A DNA stretch of 59,544 nucleotides from Gammaproteobacteria bacterium HGW-Gammaproteobacteria-4 (GTDB lineage: Bacteria > Pseudomonadota > Gammaproteobacteria > Xanthomonadales > Xanthomonadaceae): NCBI GenBank assembly GCA_002839995.1, contig PGZC01000014.1, forward strand, positions 28,088 through 87,631. Direction: 5' to 3'. Below, piece by piece: positions 10,367 through 19,995 of this stretch. The notes beneath the pieces were generated by a model. That model did no database searches. It saw only the letters and a program-made list of their open reading frames with translations, and was not told where the DNA came from. Position 1 is the stretch's first letter, and every line of letters starts with the position of its first letter. The translations under genes and the position numbers were made by a program.

Positions 10367-11557
10367 ATGACCGAAACCCTGCTGATTGCGATGATCGTCA
10401 TCCTCGGTGCACCGTACGCCATCTGGCGTCTGGGCCGCACCGACTACTACGCGCCGCTGGTGGTGGTGCAGATACTGACCGGCATCGTGCTCGGGCCGGG
10501 CATCCTCGGCGCGGCCTTCCCCGAGGTTTACCAGCGGGTGTTCAACCCGGAAGTGAGCCTGGCGCTGAGCGGCATCGCGGCGTGGGCGGTGATGGTGTTC
10601 GTGTGGATCGCCGGGATCGAGCTGGACCTGCACGAAGCCTGGGCCAAACGCCGCGACAGCGCCACCACCGCCAGCCTGGCGATGGGGGTGCCGCTGCTGT
10701 TTGGCGCACTGGCCGCCGGCCTGATGCTGGCCCACGATCGCAGTTGGATGGGCGCGTCGGCGACATCGTGGCAGTTCATTGCCGGGGTTGGCATGGCGTG
10801 CGCGGTCACCGCACTGCCGATCCTGATCCTGTTCATGGAAAAACTCGACATCCTGCGCCAGCCGCTGGGCCAGCGCGTGCTGCGCTACGCCAGCCTCGAC
10901 GACATCGCGATCTGGGCGGTGCTGGCGCTGGTGCTGCTCGACTTCGACCGGCTTGGCCGGCAAGCCGTGTTTCTGCTCGGCTTTGCTGCGACCACCGTGG
11001 CGATGCGCTGGACGTTTGTGCGCCTACCTGAATCGGATCGCTGGTATCTGGCGTTGATCTGGCTCGCGGCCTGCGGTCTGGCCGCCGACTGGGCCGGGCT
11101 GCATTACATGGTCGGTGCGTTTCTTGCTGGCGTGGTGATGGATGGCCGCTGGTTCAACCGCGAGCGCATGGATCTGCTGCGCCACCATCTGCTGCTGGTG
11201 GCGATGCCGGTGTTCTTCCTCAGCACCGGCCTGCGCACGCAATGGGCGATGGGCGGATGGATGGTGTTCGCGGCGGCGGCCCTGTTGTTGCTCGCCAGCG
11301 TCGGCGGCAAGTTGCTGGGCACGCACCTGGCCGGCCGTGTGCTCGGCTGGGCCAAGGGCGAAGCCGGGATCATCGGCTGGCTGCTGCAAACCAAGGCGTT
11401 GATCATGATCATCTTCGCCAACATCCTGCTCGATCGCGCGGTGATCAGCAGCACCACGTTCACCGCGCTGCTGTTGATGGCAGTGGCCAGCACCATGCTC
11501 AGCGTGCCGATGGTGGCGCCGCGGCTGCGGGCGTTGGCGCAGTCGCGCCCGGGATGA
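10367..11557 (+). CDS. CPA2-type cation:proton antiporter
   Basis: A 396-residue polytopic inner-membrane protein with about 11-12 helices, in the Na+/H+ exchanger (CPA2) fold. Landmarks are VVVQILTGIVLGPGILG in the first third, the ASLDDIAIWAVLALVLL helix with the paired Asp residues expected for ion exchange, MVGAFLAGVVM, and FFLSTGLRTQW. No C-terminal TrkA-N domain is present, unlike KefB/KefC. It is transcribed divergently from the transporter with the operator between them, but nothing else links it to sugar use. Ion specificity cannot be read from sequence. Confidence 0.85.
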   Translation: MTETLLIAMIVILGAPYAIWRLGRTDYYAPLVVVQILTGIVLGPGILGAAFPEVYQRVFNPEVSLALSGIAAWAVMVFVWIAGIELDLHEAWAKRRDSATTASLAMGVPLLFGALAAGLMLAHDRSWMGASATSWQFIAGVGMACAVTALPILILFMEKLDILRQPLGQRVLRYASLDDIAIWAVLALVLLDFDRLGRQAVFLLGFAATTVAMRWTFVRLPESDRWYLALIWLAACGLAADWAGLHYMVGAFLAGVVMDGRWFNRERMDLLRHHLLLVAMPVFFLSTGLRTQWAMGGWMVFAAAALLLLASVGGKLLGTHLAGRVLGWAKGEAGIIGWLLQTKALIMIIFANILLDRAVISSTTFTALLLMAVASTMLSVPMVAPRLRALAQSRPG

Positions 11558-11574
11558 TCGGTGGCGCTACTTTT

Positions 11575-11751
11575 GTAGGAGCCCACCCTGTGGGCGACCG
11601 TCATGTCGCGGTGTTGCCCCATCTGTCGGTTGCTGCGCAACGACGGCTCACGCCGGCCTCGCCTTCGCTTCGCTCGGTCGCCCACAGGGTGGGCTCCTAC
11701 AGGGGCGCTTCGCTGTGCTCGTGAGGGGTCGCCCACAGGGTGGGCGCTCAC
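11575..11751. repeat. Three REP units between antiporter and amylase genes
   Basis: One forward unit (11575-11598) and two reverse units (11677-11700; 11728-11751, the last ending CTCAC instead of CTCCTAC) of the GTAGGAGCCCACCCTGTGGG family. They lie in the convergent gap between the antiporter and amylase stops and may act as bidirectional hairpins. Confidence 0.85.
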
Positions 11752-11804
11752 GAGCAGGAGCGGGCAATACCGTTGTTCCCACTGAAACCCACCGTTACCG
11801 TCGT

Positions 11805-13691
11805 TCAACCCGCCGGTATCGTGGCGCGATACACCGCGTACGACAGGCCGGGCAGCGCGACCCGCACCCGGCCGCGATGGGCGCGCAGGGTGGCGTCGCC
11901 CTCGCCGATCAGCCGGTTCCATATCGCGCTGCCGGCGCTGACCTCCACCGTGCCCTTGTCCGCTTCGGTGCGGTTGTTGACGACGACCAGAAACTCCTCG
12001 TTGCGGCTTCTGTCGATGCGCGAGAACGCGAACAGACCCGCCTTCTTGCCGGCCAGCCGCACGATCTGCCCGCCGCGCGCCAGCCCCGGATAATCGCGCC
12101 GCACCTGCGCCATCGCGGCGATGGCGCGATACAACGGGTGCTCGCGGTCGAAGTTGTCGGCCGCGGTTGTCGCCTTGCTGCCGATCAGGCGGTTGTCGTT
12201 GTAGCTGGCAACCTGGCTCGGGAACATGTCCTCGCGCGCGTGCTGATCGTTGCCATCGCCGGTGAAGCCCTGCTCGTCGCCGTAATAGATCACCGGCACG
12301 CCGCGCGCGAACAGCAACAGCGCGTTGGCCAGCGTGGCGCGACGCAGCAGCTCGTCATCGCTGGCGCGGCCGGCGCTTGCTTCCATCAGAAAATGACCGA
12401 TCCGGCCCATGTCGTGATTGCCGCTGAAGATCGGCAGGATCGCGGCGCCGTTCGCACCGTCGGCATACAGTGCATCGGCCTTGAACAGGGTTTGCAGGCG
12501 TTTGCCGCCCTTGCCATCGGCCACCACGTCGCGCAGCGCGCCTTGAAATGCGAAGTCGAGCACCGCCGGAAACGCCGCCTCGCGGGTGAAACGGCTCAGT
12601 TCCCTGGGGTCGAAATCGAACACCTCGCCGAACACGTAGAAATCGGGGATGCCCTCGGCTTTGGCGTGGGCCCGAATCGCGGGAATGAAGCCCTGCCAGA
12701 AACTGTCGTTGACATGCTTGGCGGTGTCGATGCGAAAGCCGTCGATGCGGAATTCGCTGATCCACTGCTTGTAGATATCGATCATGCCGGCGAGCACGCG
12801 CGGGTGCTCGGTAAACAGGTCATCGAGCCCGGCAAAATCGCCATACAGCGAACTTTCGCCCTTGAACGTCGAGTTGCCGCGGTTGTGGTAGTAGATCGGG
12901 TCGTTGAGCCACGCCGGCACCTTGATACCGGCTTCTTCCGGCGCCACGAACGGGCTGTAGGCAAAGCCGGGATCGCGCAGCCGGGCGAAGTTTTCCGCGG
13001 TTTGCACGGCGGGCGCATCGCCGGCAAAACCGGGGTTGATCGGCTCGCCCTGCTTGCCGCCGCGGGTGGTGTACGGGTAATCGGCAAGCGGGCGATACGG
13101 GCAGGTCGCGCTGGCATCGCCGCTGGCCAGATCGCCGCTGACGCCGCATTCGCGGTACTGGATCACGTCGGCGCTGTGATTGGTGACGATATCCATGATC
13201 ACCTTCATGCCGCGCGCGTGGGCGGCATCGACCAGCCGAGTGAACGCCGCGTTGCCGCCCAGATGCGGATCGACCTGGGTGAAATCGGTGATCCAGTAAC
13301 CGTGATAACCGGCGCTGCGCTGGCCCGGCGCGCCCTGCACCGCCTTGTTCTTGAAGATCGGCGTGACCCAGATCGCGGTGATGCCCATGCCTTGCAGATA
13401 ATCGAGCCGCTCGCGCAGGCCGTCGAGGTCGCCGCCGTGGAAGAAGCCTTTGTGGCTCGGATCGAAACCGTGGTGATCGGCATCGCCGGCGATGCCACCG
13501 CGATCGTTGCCCGGATCGCCATTGGCGAAGCGATCGGGCATGACGAAGTAGATCAGCTCATCCTGGATCGGCCGCTCGATGGCTTTGTAGGCGCGCGCAC
13601 CGTCGGCGTATGCAGCGCCCGGCAGCGCAGCGGCGAATGCCAGCGCCAGCAGCGCGGCTCGCGATGGGATGTTCGACAACAAAGTTCTCAT
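11805..13691 (-). CDS. Secreted GH13 alpha-amylase
   Basis: A 628-residue glycoside hydrolase family 13 enzyme hydrolysing alpha-1,4 links in starch or maltodextrins. A signal peptide (LLALAFAAALPGAAYADG) sends it to the periplasm or outside. Catalytic residues are visible: the nucleophile Asp in FRIDGFRIDTAKHV, the acid/base Glu in FYVFGEVFD, and the transition-state Asp in FSGNHDMGRIG. The region MPDRFANGDPGNDRGG resembles the start of Sus-type amylases and cyclomaltodextrinase relatives. A C-terminal beta domain (FAFSRIDRSRNEEFLVVVNN) closes the protein. Its start overlaps the GH97 stop as ATGA, so both come from one operon under the operator at 15873. Confidence 0.92.
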   Translation of the reverse strand: MRTLLSNIPSRAALLALAFAAALPGAAYADGARAYKAIERPIQDELIYFVMPDRFANGDPGNDRGGIAGDADHHGFDPSHKGFFHGGDLDGLRERLDYLQGMGITAIWVTPIFKNKAVQGAPGQRSAGYHGYWITDFTQVDPHLGGNAAFTRLVDAAHARGMKVIMDIVTNHSADVIQYRECGVSGDLASGDASATCPYRPLADYPYTTRGGKQGEPINPGFAGDAPAVQTAENFARLRDPGFAYSPFVAPEEAGIKVPAWLNDPIYYHNRGNSTFKGESSLYGDFAGLDDLFTEHPRVLAGMIDIYKQWISEFRIDGFRIDTAKHVNDSFWQGFIPAIRAHAKAEGIPDFYVFGEVFDFDPRELSRFTREAAFPAVLDFAFQGALRDVVADGKGGKRLQTLFKADALYADGANGAAILPIFSGNHDMGRIGHFLMEASAGRASDDELLRRATLANALLLFARGVPVIYYGDEQGFTGDGNDQHAREDMFPSQVASYNDNRLIGSKATTAADNFDREHPLYRAIAAMAQVRRDYPGLARGGQIVRLAGKKAGLFAFSRIDRSRNEEFLVVVNNRTEADKGTVEVSAGSAIWNRLIGEGDATLRAHRGRVRVALPGLSYAVYRATIPAG

Positions 13692-15751
13692 TTGACCGCT
13701 CCAATCGGCGCGAACCGGATTGCGGCACCGCCGCCCGGCGCCAGGCGCAGGCTCAGCACCGCGTTGCTGTTCACTTCACGCGAACTGATGTCGATCGCTT
13801 CAGGATTCTTGTCCCAACTCGCATCGACACCGTCGGCATAAATCTGCGCCCTATAGCGCACGCCGGATTCGAGAAAACCGAGCGGCACGCGCAGCAAGCG
13901 GCCGTTTTCGTCGCCAACGGCACCCAGGTACCAGTCGCGGCTATTGCGGTCTTGCCGCGCGATGACCACGAAATCGCCGATCTCGCCATCGAGCGCGCGC
14001 GTTTGCGCCCAGTCCGCCGGCACATCGCGGATGAACTGGAATGCCGCGGGTTTGGCTTCGTAGTTTTCCGGCAGGTCGGCGGCCATCTGCAACGGGCTGT
14101 ACAGCACCACATACAACGCCAGTTGCTTGGCCAGGGTGCTGCTGAGGTTGCGCTCGCGCAGCGCCTCGTCGCTGCCGAGATCGAAAATGCCGGGAGTGAA
14201 ATCCATCGGCCCGGACAGCATGCGCGTGAACGCCAGATTGGCGATGTGACCGGGGCCATTGCCCTCCGACCAGGCGTTGTATTCCTGTCCGCGCGCGCCT
14301 TCGCGCGTCATCCAGTTCGGGTACGTGCGGCGCAGTCCGGTGTCCTTGATCGGCTCGTGGGTGTTGATGGCGATCCGGTGTTTGGCCGCCACCTCGACCA
14401 CCTTCTGGTAATGGCGCACCATGAACTGGCCGTGCTGCCATTCGTGCACCGGCTTGCCGGCATCGCCGATGCGCTCGATCAGGCCATTCTGCTTGACGTA
14501 GCCGGTCTTGATCGCGCGCACGTCGTGCGCCTGCATGTAGGCCATCGCCGCGTCGAGCTGGCTTTCGTAATTGGCGATGCCGCCCGAGGTTTCGTGGTGG
14601 CCGATGATGCGCACGCCCTTGCTTTTGGCGTAACGCGCCAACCCGTCGAAATCGTAATCCGGATACGGCGTGGTGAACTTGAACAACTCGCTGTTGGCGA
14701 TCCAGTCGCCGTCCCAGCCGACATTCCAGCCTTCCACCAGCACGCCCTTGAAGCCGTACTTCGCCGCGAAGTCGATGAAACGCTTCACGTTGGCGGTGTT
14801 GGCGCCGTGCCTGTCGCCCGAGGCCCAGGTCGATTTGCGGATATGCATTTCCCACCACACACCCACGTACTTGCCCGGCTCCAGCCAGGACACATCACCG
14901 AGCGCGTTGGGCTCGTTGAGGTTCAGGATCAGGTCGGAATCGATCAGCCCGGTCGCGCGCTCGGCCACCGTGAGGGTGCGCCACGGGGTGGCGAAGGCCC
15001 CTTCGGTTTTCACCTTGCTGCCGTCCGACCACGGAACCAGATCGGCCTTGAGCCGGTTGCCGCCGACGTTTTCCAGGGTCATCTCGGCGTAATCCAGCAA
15101 CGCCGCTTCGTGCACGCTGAGATACAGCCCCTGTGCGGTTTTCATGGTCAGTGGCGTGACCGCTTTCCAGACCGCCGACAGCGGCGATTGGCGATACAGG
15201 TATTCGTAGCGATTGGGCAGGTAGGCGCCATTCCACCAGGTGGTGTGATCGCCGGTGAAGGCGAACTCGCTCAACTCGTTGCCGATCGTGCGCTTGGCAT
15301 GTTTTGCGTCGGCCGGCACCTCGTAGCGAAACCCGAAGCCCTCGTCGTAGACCCGGAACACCACCGCCATTGCCGCCTCATCGGCGCCGGCGACGGTAAC
15401 GCGCAGTTCGCTGAAGCGATTGCGTATCCACTGCCGCTCGCCCCAGGGCTGCTGCCAGGTGTCATCGACCGTGCGGGTGGCGCTGGCGACGATGTTCAGG
15501 CCATCGGCCAGCGACGGCGCATCGGAAAATTGCAGGCCAAGGCGCGACCAGTCGAGCACCGGCACACCGAAACGGCTGAGCTGATACTGCGCCTGACCAT
15601 CGCGCACCTGCACTTGCACTGTCAGCACATGATCGGGCGATGCGACCGTCAGCACCGGCTCGGCGGCGGACGCAAGGCTCGCGGAGACCATCAACAATCC
15701 AGTCATCGACAGCCGCGCAGGCAATCCCCGCAATCGGGTAAATCGGTGCAT
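13688..15751 (-). CDS. GH97 alpha-glucosidase (SusB-like)
   Basis: A 687-residue family 97 glycoside hydrolase, expected to release glucose from maltooligosaccharides by inversion with calcium. A signal peptide is present (LSMTGLLMVSASLASAAEP). The N-terminal beta-sandwich (TVASPDHVLTVQVQV; WQQPWGERQWIRNRFSELRV) is followed by the barrel with KGVLVEGWNVGWDGDW, VRIIGHHETSGGIANYESQL, and INTHEPIKDTGLRRTYPNWM, the last two being the segments that carry acidic catalytic residues in SusB. ATG 15751 has a GGGAGG site and begins the signal peptide; longer frames do not. First gene of a two-gene operon with alpha-amylase. Confidence 0.92.
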   Translation of the reverse strand: MHRFTRLRGLPARLSMTGLLMVSASLASAAEPVLTVASPDHVLTVQVQVRDGQAQYQLSRFGVPVLDWSRLGLQFSDAPSLADGLNIVASATRTVDDTWQQPWGERQWIRNRFSELRVTVAGADEAAMAVVFRVYDEGFGFRYEVPADAKHAKRTIGNELSEFAFTGDHTTWWNGAYLPNRYEYLYRQSPLSAVWKAVTPLTMKTAQGLYLSVHEAALLDYAEMTLENVGGNRLKADLVPWSDGSKVKTEGAFATPWRTLTVAERATGLIDSDLILNLNEPNALGDVSWLEPGKYVGVWWEMHIRKSTWASGDRHGANTANVKRFIDFAAKYGFKGVLVEGWNVGWDGDWIANSELFKFTTPYPDYDFDGLARYAKSKGVRIIGHHETSGGIANYESQLDAAMAYMQAHDVRAIKTGYVKQNGLIERIGDAGKPVHEWQHGQFMVRHYQKVVEVAAKHRIAINTHEPIKDTGLRRTYPNWMTREGARGQEYNAWSEGNGPGHIANLAFTRMLSGPMDFTPGIFDLGSDEALRERNLSSTLAKQLALYVVLYSPLQMAADLPENYEAKPAAFQFIRDVPADWAQTRALDGEIGDFVVIARQDRNSRDWYLGAVGDENGRLLRVPLGFLESGVRYRAQIYADGVDASWDKNPEAIDISSREVNSNAVLSLRLAPGGGAAIRFAPIGAVK

Positions 15752-15872
15752 CGTGCCTCCCTTTGCCTGCGTTGTCGTTATCCGGTTGCGGCGACAGCAC
15801 AAAGCCATTCGCCGACCGTCGCTGCAGGTCGTGCCGCATCGTAGGCATGCCTTGTCGCAATCAACAACGACC

Positions 15873-15886
15873 TGCATACGTATTCA
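15873..15886. promoter_or_regulatory. LacI-type operator candidate upstream of GH97-amylase operon
   Basis: Exact copy of TGCATACGTATTCA, palindromic around ATACGTAT, 122 bases upstream of the GH97 start. It also lies 163 bases before the divergent halogenase gene, so it could control both directions. Confidence 0.65.
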
Positions 15887-15914
15887 TCCACACGTCTCGA
15901 CCAGGACACTCTCC

Positions 15915-15944
15915 CCGTCATTCCAGCGAAAGCTGGAATGACGG
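15915..15944. repeat. Perfect 13-bp stem hairpin with GAAA loop
   Basis: CCGTCATTCCAGC, loop GAAA, GCTGGAATGACGG. Such GTCATTCC...GGAATGAC hairpins are widespread repeats in proteobacterial genomes. Here it insulates the divergent GH97 and halogenase promoters. No U-tract follows, so it is unlikely to be a simple terminator. Confidence 0.75.
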
Positions 15945-16048
15945 CAAGGGATGGCTGCGCTTGCGCAAACCAGCGCGCGGGGAACACCACCACGTTTCCG
16001 CCGCCGCCATCCGGCGCTACAGTGGCGCCATCGACCTGAGGAATCATC

Positions 16049-17560
16049 ATGGACAAGGCTGATCGCGCCATTCGCCGTATCGTCATCGTCGGCGGCGGCA
16101 CCGCCGGCTGGATGACCGCCGCATCGCTCGCCAACACGCTGGGCACGAATTGCCGGATCGATCTGATCGAATCCGACGCGATCGGCATCGTCGGTGTCGG
16201 CGAGGCGACGATACCGCCGATCAAGCTTTTCAATCACGCACTGGGGATCGACGAAAACGCGTTTCTCAAGGCGAGCAAAGGCACCTTCAAGCTGGGCATC
16301 GAGTTCGTCGATTGGACCCGGCTTGGGCAACGCTATTTCCATCCGTTCGGCCAGTTCGGCGCCGAGTTCGACGCGGTTCCGCTGTACCAGTACTGGCTGC
16401 GCGAACGCGCGCGTGGCGACGATACGCCATTGCAGGATTACGCCATGGCCTGGGTCGCTGCGCGCAACAACAAGTTCGCGCCGCCGCTCACCGACCGCCA
16501 GCGCATCCAGTCCACCTACGACTACGCCTACCACTTCGACGCCGGCCTGTATGCGCAATTCCTGCGCAGCTACGCCGAGCCGCGTGGCGTGCGTCGCACC
16601 GAAGGCAAGGTGGTCGATGTCAGCCTGCGCGCCGAGGACGGCTTCATCGAGCGCGTGAAGCTGGACGATGGCACGGTGATCGAGGGCGATCTGTTCATCG
16701 ATTGCTCGGGCTTTCGCGGCCTGCTGATCGAAGATGCGCTGCACGCCGGCTACGAAAACTGGCAGCACTGGCTGCCCTGCGATCGCGCGGTGGCGGTAGG
16801 CAGCGCGCACGGCGACGGCGCGCTGACGCCGTACACGCGCTCCACCGCGCATCAGGCCGGCTGGCAATGGCGGATACCGCTGCAACACCGGATGGGCAAC
16901 GGCCATGTCTATTGCAGCCAGTTCAGCAGCGATGACGAGGCCACCACCGTGCTGCTGGCGAACCTGGAAGGCGAGCCCTTGGGCACACCGCGCCCGCTGC
17001 GCTTCACCACCGGCCGGCGCAAGGCGTTCTGGAGCCGCAACTGCATCGCCATCGGCCTGTCCGCGGGGTTCATGGAACCGCTGGAATCGACCAGCATCCA
17101 CCTGATCCAGAGCGCCATCACCCGGCTGCTGGCGCTGTTTCCCGATCGCCATTGCGAGCCGCTGCTGGCACAGGAATACAACCGCATCACCGGCCAGGAA
17201 TACGAGCGCGTGCGCGATTTCCTGATCCTGCATTACAAGGCCATCAAGCGCGACGATGCGCCGCTGTGGCGCTATACCGCCGCCATGGAAATCCCCGCCA
17301 CCCTGCAATACAAGATCGACCAGTTCCGCAGTTCGGGGCGGATCGTCGCCGAAGCGCTGGAACTGTTCCAGAACCCGAACTGGCTGGCGGTATTGATCGG
17401 CCAGGAAGTGTGGCCGCAGCACTACAGCGCATTGGTTGACCTGCGCAGCACCGTGGATGCCCCGCGCCTGCTCGCCAGCCTGCGCCGGGTCAGCGAAGAA
17501 GCCGGCGCCGCACTGCCCGATCACGCGCACTACATCGCCCGGCATTGCCGCGCGGGGTAG
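16049..17560 (+). CDS. Flavin-dependent tryptophan halogenase family protein
   Basis: A 503-residue FAD-dependent enzyme of the PrnA/RebH fold, whose studied members chlorinate tryptophan or free indoles via HOCl. The FAD-binding [11 protein letters not shown] is at residues 13-23, the halogenase motif GWxWxIP is intact (GWQWRIP), [10 protein letters not shown] is present, and a Lys sits in the position expected for the catalytic lysine ([11 protein letters not shown]). A GAGGAA site precedes the ATG. Paralogues of this type are common in carbohydrate-utilisation loci with TonB receptors in Alteromonadales, Caulobacterales and Xanthomonadales, where no halogenation has been assigned. It is divergent from GH97. 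Substrate unknown. Confidence 0.88.
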   Translation: MDKADRAIRRIVIVGGGTAGWMTAASLANTLGTNCRIDLIESDAIGIVGVGEATIPPIKLFNHALGIDENAFLKASKGTFKLGIEFVDWTRLGQRYFHPFGQFGAEFDAVPLYQYWLRERARGDDTPLQDYAMAWVAARNNKFAPPLTDRQRIQSTYDYAYHFDAGLYAQFLRSYAEPRGVRRTEGKVVDVSLRAEDGFIERVKLDDGTVIEGDLFIDCSGFRGLLIEDALHAGYENWQHWLPCDRAVAVGSAHGDGALTPYTRSTAHQAGWQWRIPLQHRMGNGHVYCSQFSSDDEATTVLLANLEGEPLGTPRPLRFTTGRRKAFWSRNCIAIGLSAGFMEPLESTSIHLIQSAITRLLALFPDRHCEPLLAQEYNRITGQEYERVRDFLILHYKAIKRDDAPLWRYTAAMEIPATLQYKIDQFRSSGRIVAEALELFQNPNWLAVLIGQEVWPQHYSALVDLRSTVDAPRLLASLRRVSEEAGAALPDHAHYIARHCRAG

Positions 17561-17617
17561 CGGGGTTTCGGGGTTCTCGGGCGCTTGGCGCGATTACGTC
17601 CGTCGATCAACGACCCG

Positions 17618-17766
17618 GTCGCCCACAGGGTGGGCTCCTACAAAAAAACCGTTGCGCTCACCTGTAGGAGCCCACCCTGTGGGCGACCCGGATACGCGCT
17701 GATGTTGGGTTGCGGTCGCACCCACAAAAACGGTGCCCTGCCGTTGTAGGAGCACCCTGTGGGCGG
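17618..17766. repeat. REPIN pair plus truncated third REP
   Basis: Reverse unit 17618-17641 and forward unit 17664-17687 form a REPIN. It is followed by CCCGGATACGCGCTGATG and a shortened unit at 17745-17765. The GGATACGCGCTGATG spacer is shared with the repeats at 31637-31804. Confidence 0.85.
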
Positions 17767-17839
17767 CCATCGTCGCAGCCGAGCGGCACCGCCCCACCGC
17801 GCACCGGTATAATTCCGCCCTTACCGCACGGGCAACACC

Positions 17840-18739
17840 ATGAACACTCCCACCGCAAGCCACGATGCCGCCGAAGCGGTGGTTGCCGAACTGGTCGATC
17901 TGCTGCGTCTGGAACGGCTCGAAGACAACCTGTTCCGCGGCCAGAGCCGCGACATCGGCACCAAATACGTGTTCGGTGGACAGGTTCTCGGGCAATCCCT
18001 GTCCGCGGCACAGCAAACCGTCGATGACGATCGCGTGGTGCATTCGCTGCATGCCTATTTTCTGCGCGCCGGCGATGTCAATCACCCGATCATCTACGAC
18101 GTGGATCGCTCCCGCGACGGCAAGAGTTTTTCGGTGCGACGGGTAACCGCGATCCAGCACGGCCAGCCGATCCTGGTGGCGGCGATCTCGTTTCACCAAC
18201 CCGAACCCGGCGCCGAGCACCAGATTTCGATGCCCGAGGTGCCGCTACCCGAAGACCTGCCGCTGCCCGAGCCGATGGATGCCGAAACCCTGGCTCTGCT
18301 TTCGCCCAAGTTGCAGCGCTGGGTCAATCGCGGCGGTCCGTTCGAGTTTCGCCACGTCTACCCGCGCAACGAGTTCAAGCCGACCAAACGCCCGCCGTAC
18401 CAGCAGGTCTGGTTCCGTCTTGCCGACCGCATCGGCGATGACAGCGCCCAGCACCGCGCCATGCTCGCCTACGCCTCGGACTTCCACCTGATCGGCACCA
18501 CCACCTTCCCGCACGGCATCAGCTATTTTCTGCCCAATGTGCAGATGGCCAGCCTGGATCATGCGATCTGGTTCCATCGCCCGTTCCGGGTGGACGAATG
18601 GTTGCTGTACGCTTGCGACAGCCCCAGCGCACAGGGTAGCCGCGGCCTGGCGCGCGGCATGATCTACCAGCGCGACGGCGTGCTGGTCGCGTCCACCGCA
18701 CAGGAAGGCTTGATCCGTGTGCTGGCGGAACAGGAGTAA
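17840..18739 (+). CDS. tesB: Acyl-CoA thioesterase II
   Basis: A 299-residue double-hotdog thioesterase that hydrolyses medium- and long-chain acyl-CoA to free fatty acid and CoA. N-terminal hotdog: LFRGQSRDIGTKYVFGGQVLGQSL, and VHSLHAYFLRAGDVNHPIIYDVDRSRDGKSF with the helix bearing the family Asp. The second hotdog includes MLAYASDFHLIGTTTF, LDHAIWFHRPFRVDEWLLY and the closing SARGLARGMIYQRDG-type segment (here QGSRGLARGMIYQRDG). Length matches E. coli TesB (286). It is followed three bases later by the DUF2007-like gene, so the two are likely one transcript. Confidence 0.93.
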   Translation: MNTPTASHDAAEAVVAELVDLLRLERLEDNLFRGQSRDIGTKYVFGGQVLGQSLSAAQQTVDDDRVVHSLHAYFLRAGDVNHPIIYDVDRSRDGKSFSVRRVTAIQHGQPILVAAISFHQPEPGAEHQISMPEVPLPEDLPLPEPMDAETLALLSPKLQRWVNRGGPFEFRHVYPRNEFKPTKRPPYQQVWFRLADRIGDDSAQHRAMLAYASDFHLIGTTTFPHGISYFLPNVQMASLDHAIWFHRPFRVDEWLLYACDSPSAQGSRGLARGMIYQRDGVLVASTAQEGLIRVLAEQE

Positions 18740-18742
18740 ACC

Positions 18743-19147
18743 ATGCGCCAGGTATTCAGTTCACCGCGTCTGGAAAACGTCGAGGGCGTAGCCCGCCTGC
18801 TCAACGAACAGGGCATCGACACCCACATCAGCCAGTCGCGCAGTTACAAGGGCCAGCGCCGCGGCACGTTCAGCTATGCGCAAAGCGGCCGAGCCGATGC
18901 CTCGCAGTGGCCGGCGGTGTGGATCGTGCGCGCCGAGGATCAGCCGCGGGCGCGCGAACTGTTGCGCGAAGCCGGCCTGCTCACCGCCACCAGCAAACCG
19001 ACCTACCTGCCCGAGGCCGAGGTGGACCCGGCGCGAGCGGCGAAAAAGCCGCTGAGCGCAGCCTGGGTACTGCGTCTGCGGCTGCTGATACTGGCCGCCA
19101 TCGCCGGCCTTACCCTGCTGATATATCGCAATATGATCTCGGGTTAG
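18743..19147 (+). CDS. DUF2007-like protein with C-terminal membrane anchor
   Basis: A 134-residue protein. Residues 1-80 (MRQVFSSPRLENVEGVARLL through ARELLREAGLL) match the ferredoxin-like pattern of DUF2007 proteins, described as possible signal-transducing (PII-fold-like) modules. After a Pro/Ala-rich linker there is a single membrane helix near the C terminus (LRLLILAAIAGLTLLIYRNM). Similar Xanthomonas proteins have been labelled pathogenicity-related without a defined activity. It directly follows tesB. Function unknown. Confidence 0.65.
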   Translation: MRQVFSSPRLENVEGVARLLNEQGIDTHISQSRSYKGQRRGTFSYAQSGRADASQWPAVWIVRAEDQPRARELLREAGLLTATSKPTYLPEAEVDPARAAKKPLSAAWVLRLRLLILAAIAGLTLLIYRNMISG

Positions 19148-19196
19148 CCAGCCGCAGCATTCACCGGCTGCGGCGTCCACCGGTTACGATGCGCAC

Positions 19197-19904
19197 ATGC
19201 AACAGGGCGCGACCATCCGGCTGTTCCAAACGGGCGAGCATCGCTGCGGCTATTTCGTCGAGCGCATCGCCCGCGACCTGCTGCTCGATCCGCACGATGC
19301 CAACGTGGCCAACGCCTACCCCACCGCGCTGTCCAGCGGTTTCCGGCGCAGCGGCGATCACGTATACCGGCCGCATTGCCCCGGCTGCAAGGCCTGCGTC
19401 GCCGCCCGCGTTCCGGTGGCGGCGTTCACACCCAGCCGCAGCCAGCGTCGCTGCCTCGCCGCCAATCGCGATGTGGAAGCGCGCGTGGCACCAGCGCAGC
19501 GCAGCGATGAGCACTTCACGCTGTACCAGCGTTATCTGGCCGCACGCCATGCCGGTGCCGGCATGGACAACCCGGCACCAGAGGACTTCGATCAGTTCCT
19601 GCGCAGCCGCTGGAGCCAGACCCGCTTTCTGGAATTGCGCCAGGACCAGCGCCTGCTCGCCGTCGCGGTGACCGACCAGTTGCCCGATGCGTTGTCGGCG
19701 GTGTACACGTTTTTCGAGCCGGAGTTCGCCTCCCGCAGCCTCGGCACCCTGGCCGTACTGGAACAGATCCGCTGGGCGCAGCGCGCGGGAATCAGCCACC
19801 TGTATCTGGGCTACTGGATCGGCGATCATCCGAAAATGGCATACAAGGCGCGCTTCGCGCCGCTGGAAATCCTGCACAACGGGCGCTGGGTCCGGCGCAA
19901 CTGA
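19197..19904 (+). CDS. bpt: Aspartate/glutamate leucyltransferase (N-end rule)
   Basis: A 235-residue aminoacyl-tRNA-protein transferase that attaches leucine from Leu-tRNA to proteins with N-terminal Asp or Glu, marking them for ClpAP. Visible hallmarks are the N-terminal GEHRCGYF, the RRSGDHVYRPHCPGC cysteine segment with KACV, DFDQFLRS, LSAVYTFFEPEF, and the C-terminal IRWAQRAGISHLYLGYWI and KMAYKARFAPLEIL. Length fits bacterial Bpt (about 235-255). It stands alone, 49 bases after the preceding gene. Confidence 0.94.
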   Translation: MQQGATIRLFQTGEHRCGYFVERIARDLLLDPHDANVANAYPTALSSGFRRSGDHVYRPHCPGCKACVAARVPVAAFTPSRSQRRCLAANRDVEARVAPAQRSDEHFTLYQRYLAARHAGAGMDNPAPEDFDQFLRSRWSQTRFLELRQDQRLLAVAVTDQLPDALSAVYTFFEPEFASRSLGTLAVLEQIRWAQRAGISHLYLGYWIGDHPKMAYKARFAPLEILHNGRWVRRN

Positions 19905-19995
19905 ACGCGCGCTCCGCCGATCCGCCATGCGAGAATTGCACGTTGCTCCCAGTCGCCCGGTTGCCGTGACGCATTCGATGTGGCGACATCTCGAC

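Noticed and set aside
10166-10963. N-terminal extension of the sugar transporter to 764 residues
   Set aside because: The extra 266 residues are antisense to the antiporter gene and the operator; a strong ribosome binding site supports 10165.
15752-16048. A small gene in the GH97-halogenase gap
   Set aside because: Only operator, hairpin and promoter-like sequence; no frame with a start, ribosome binding site and protein-like composition.
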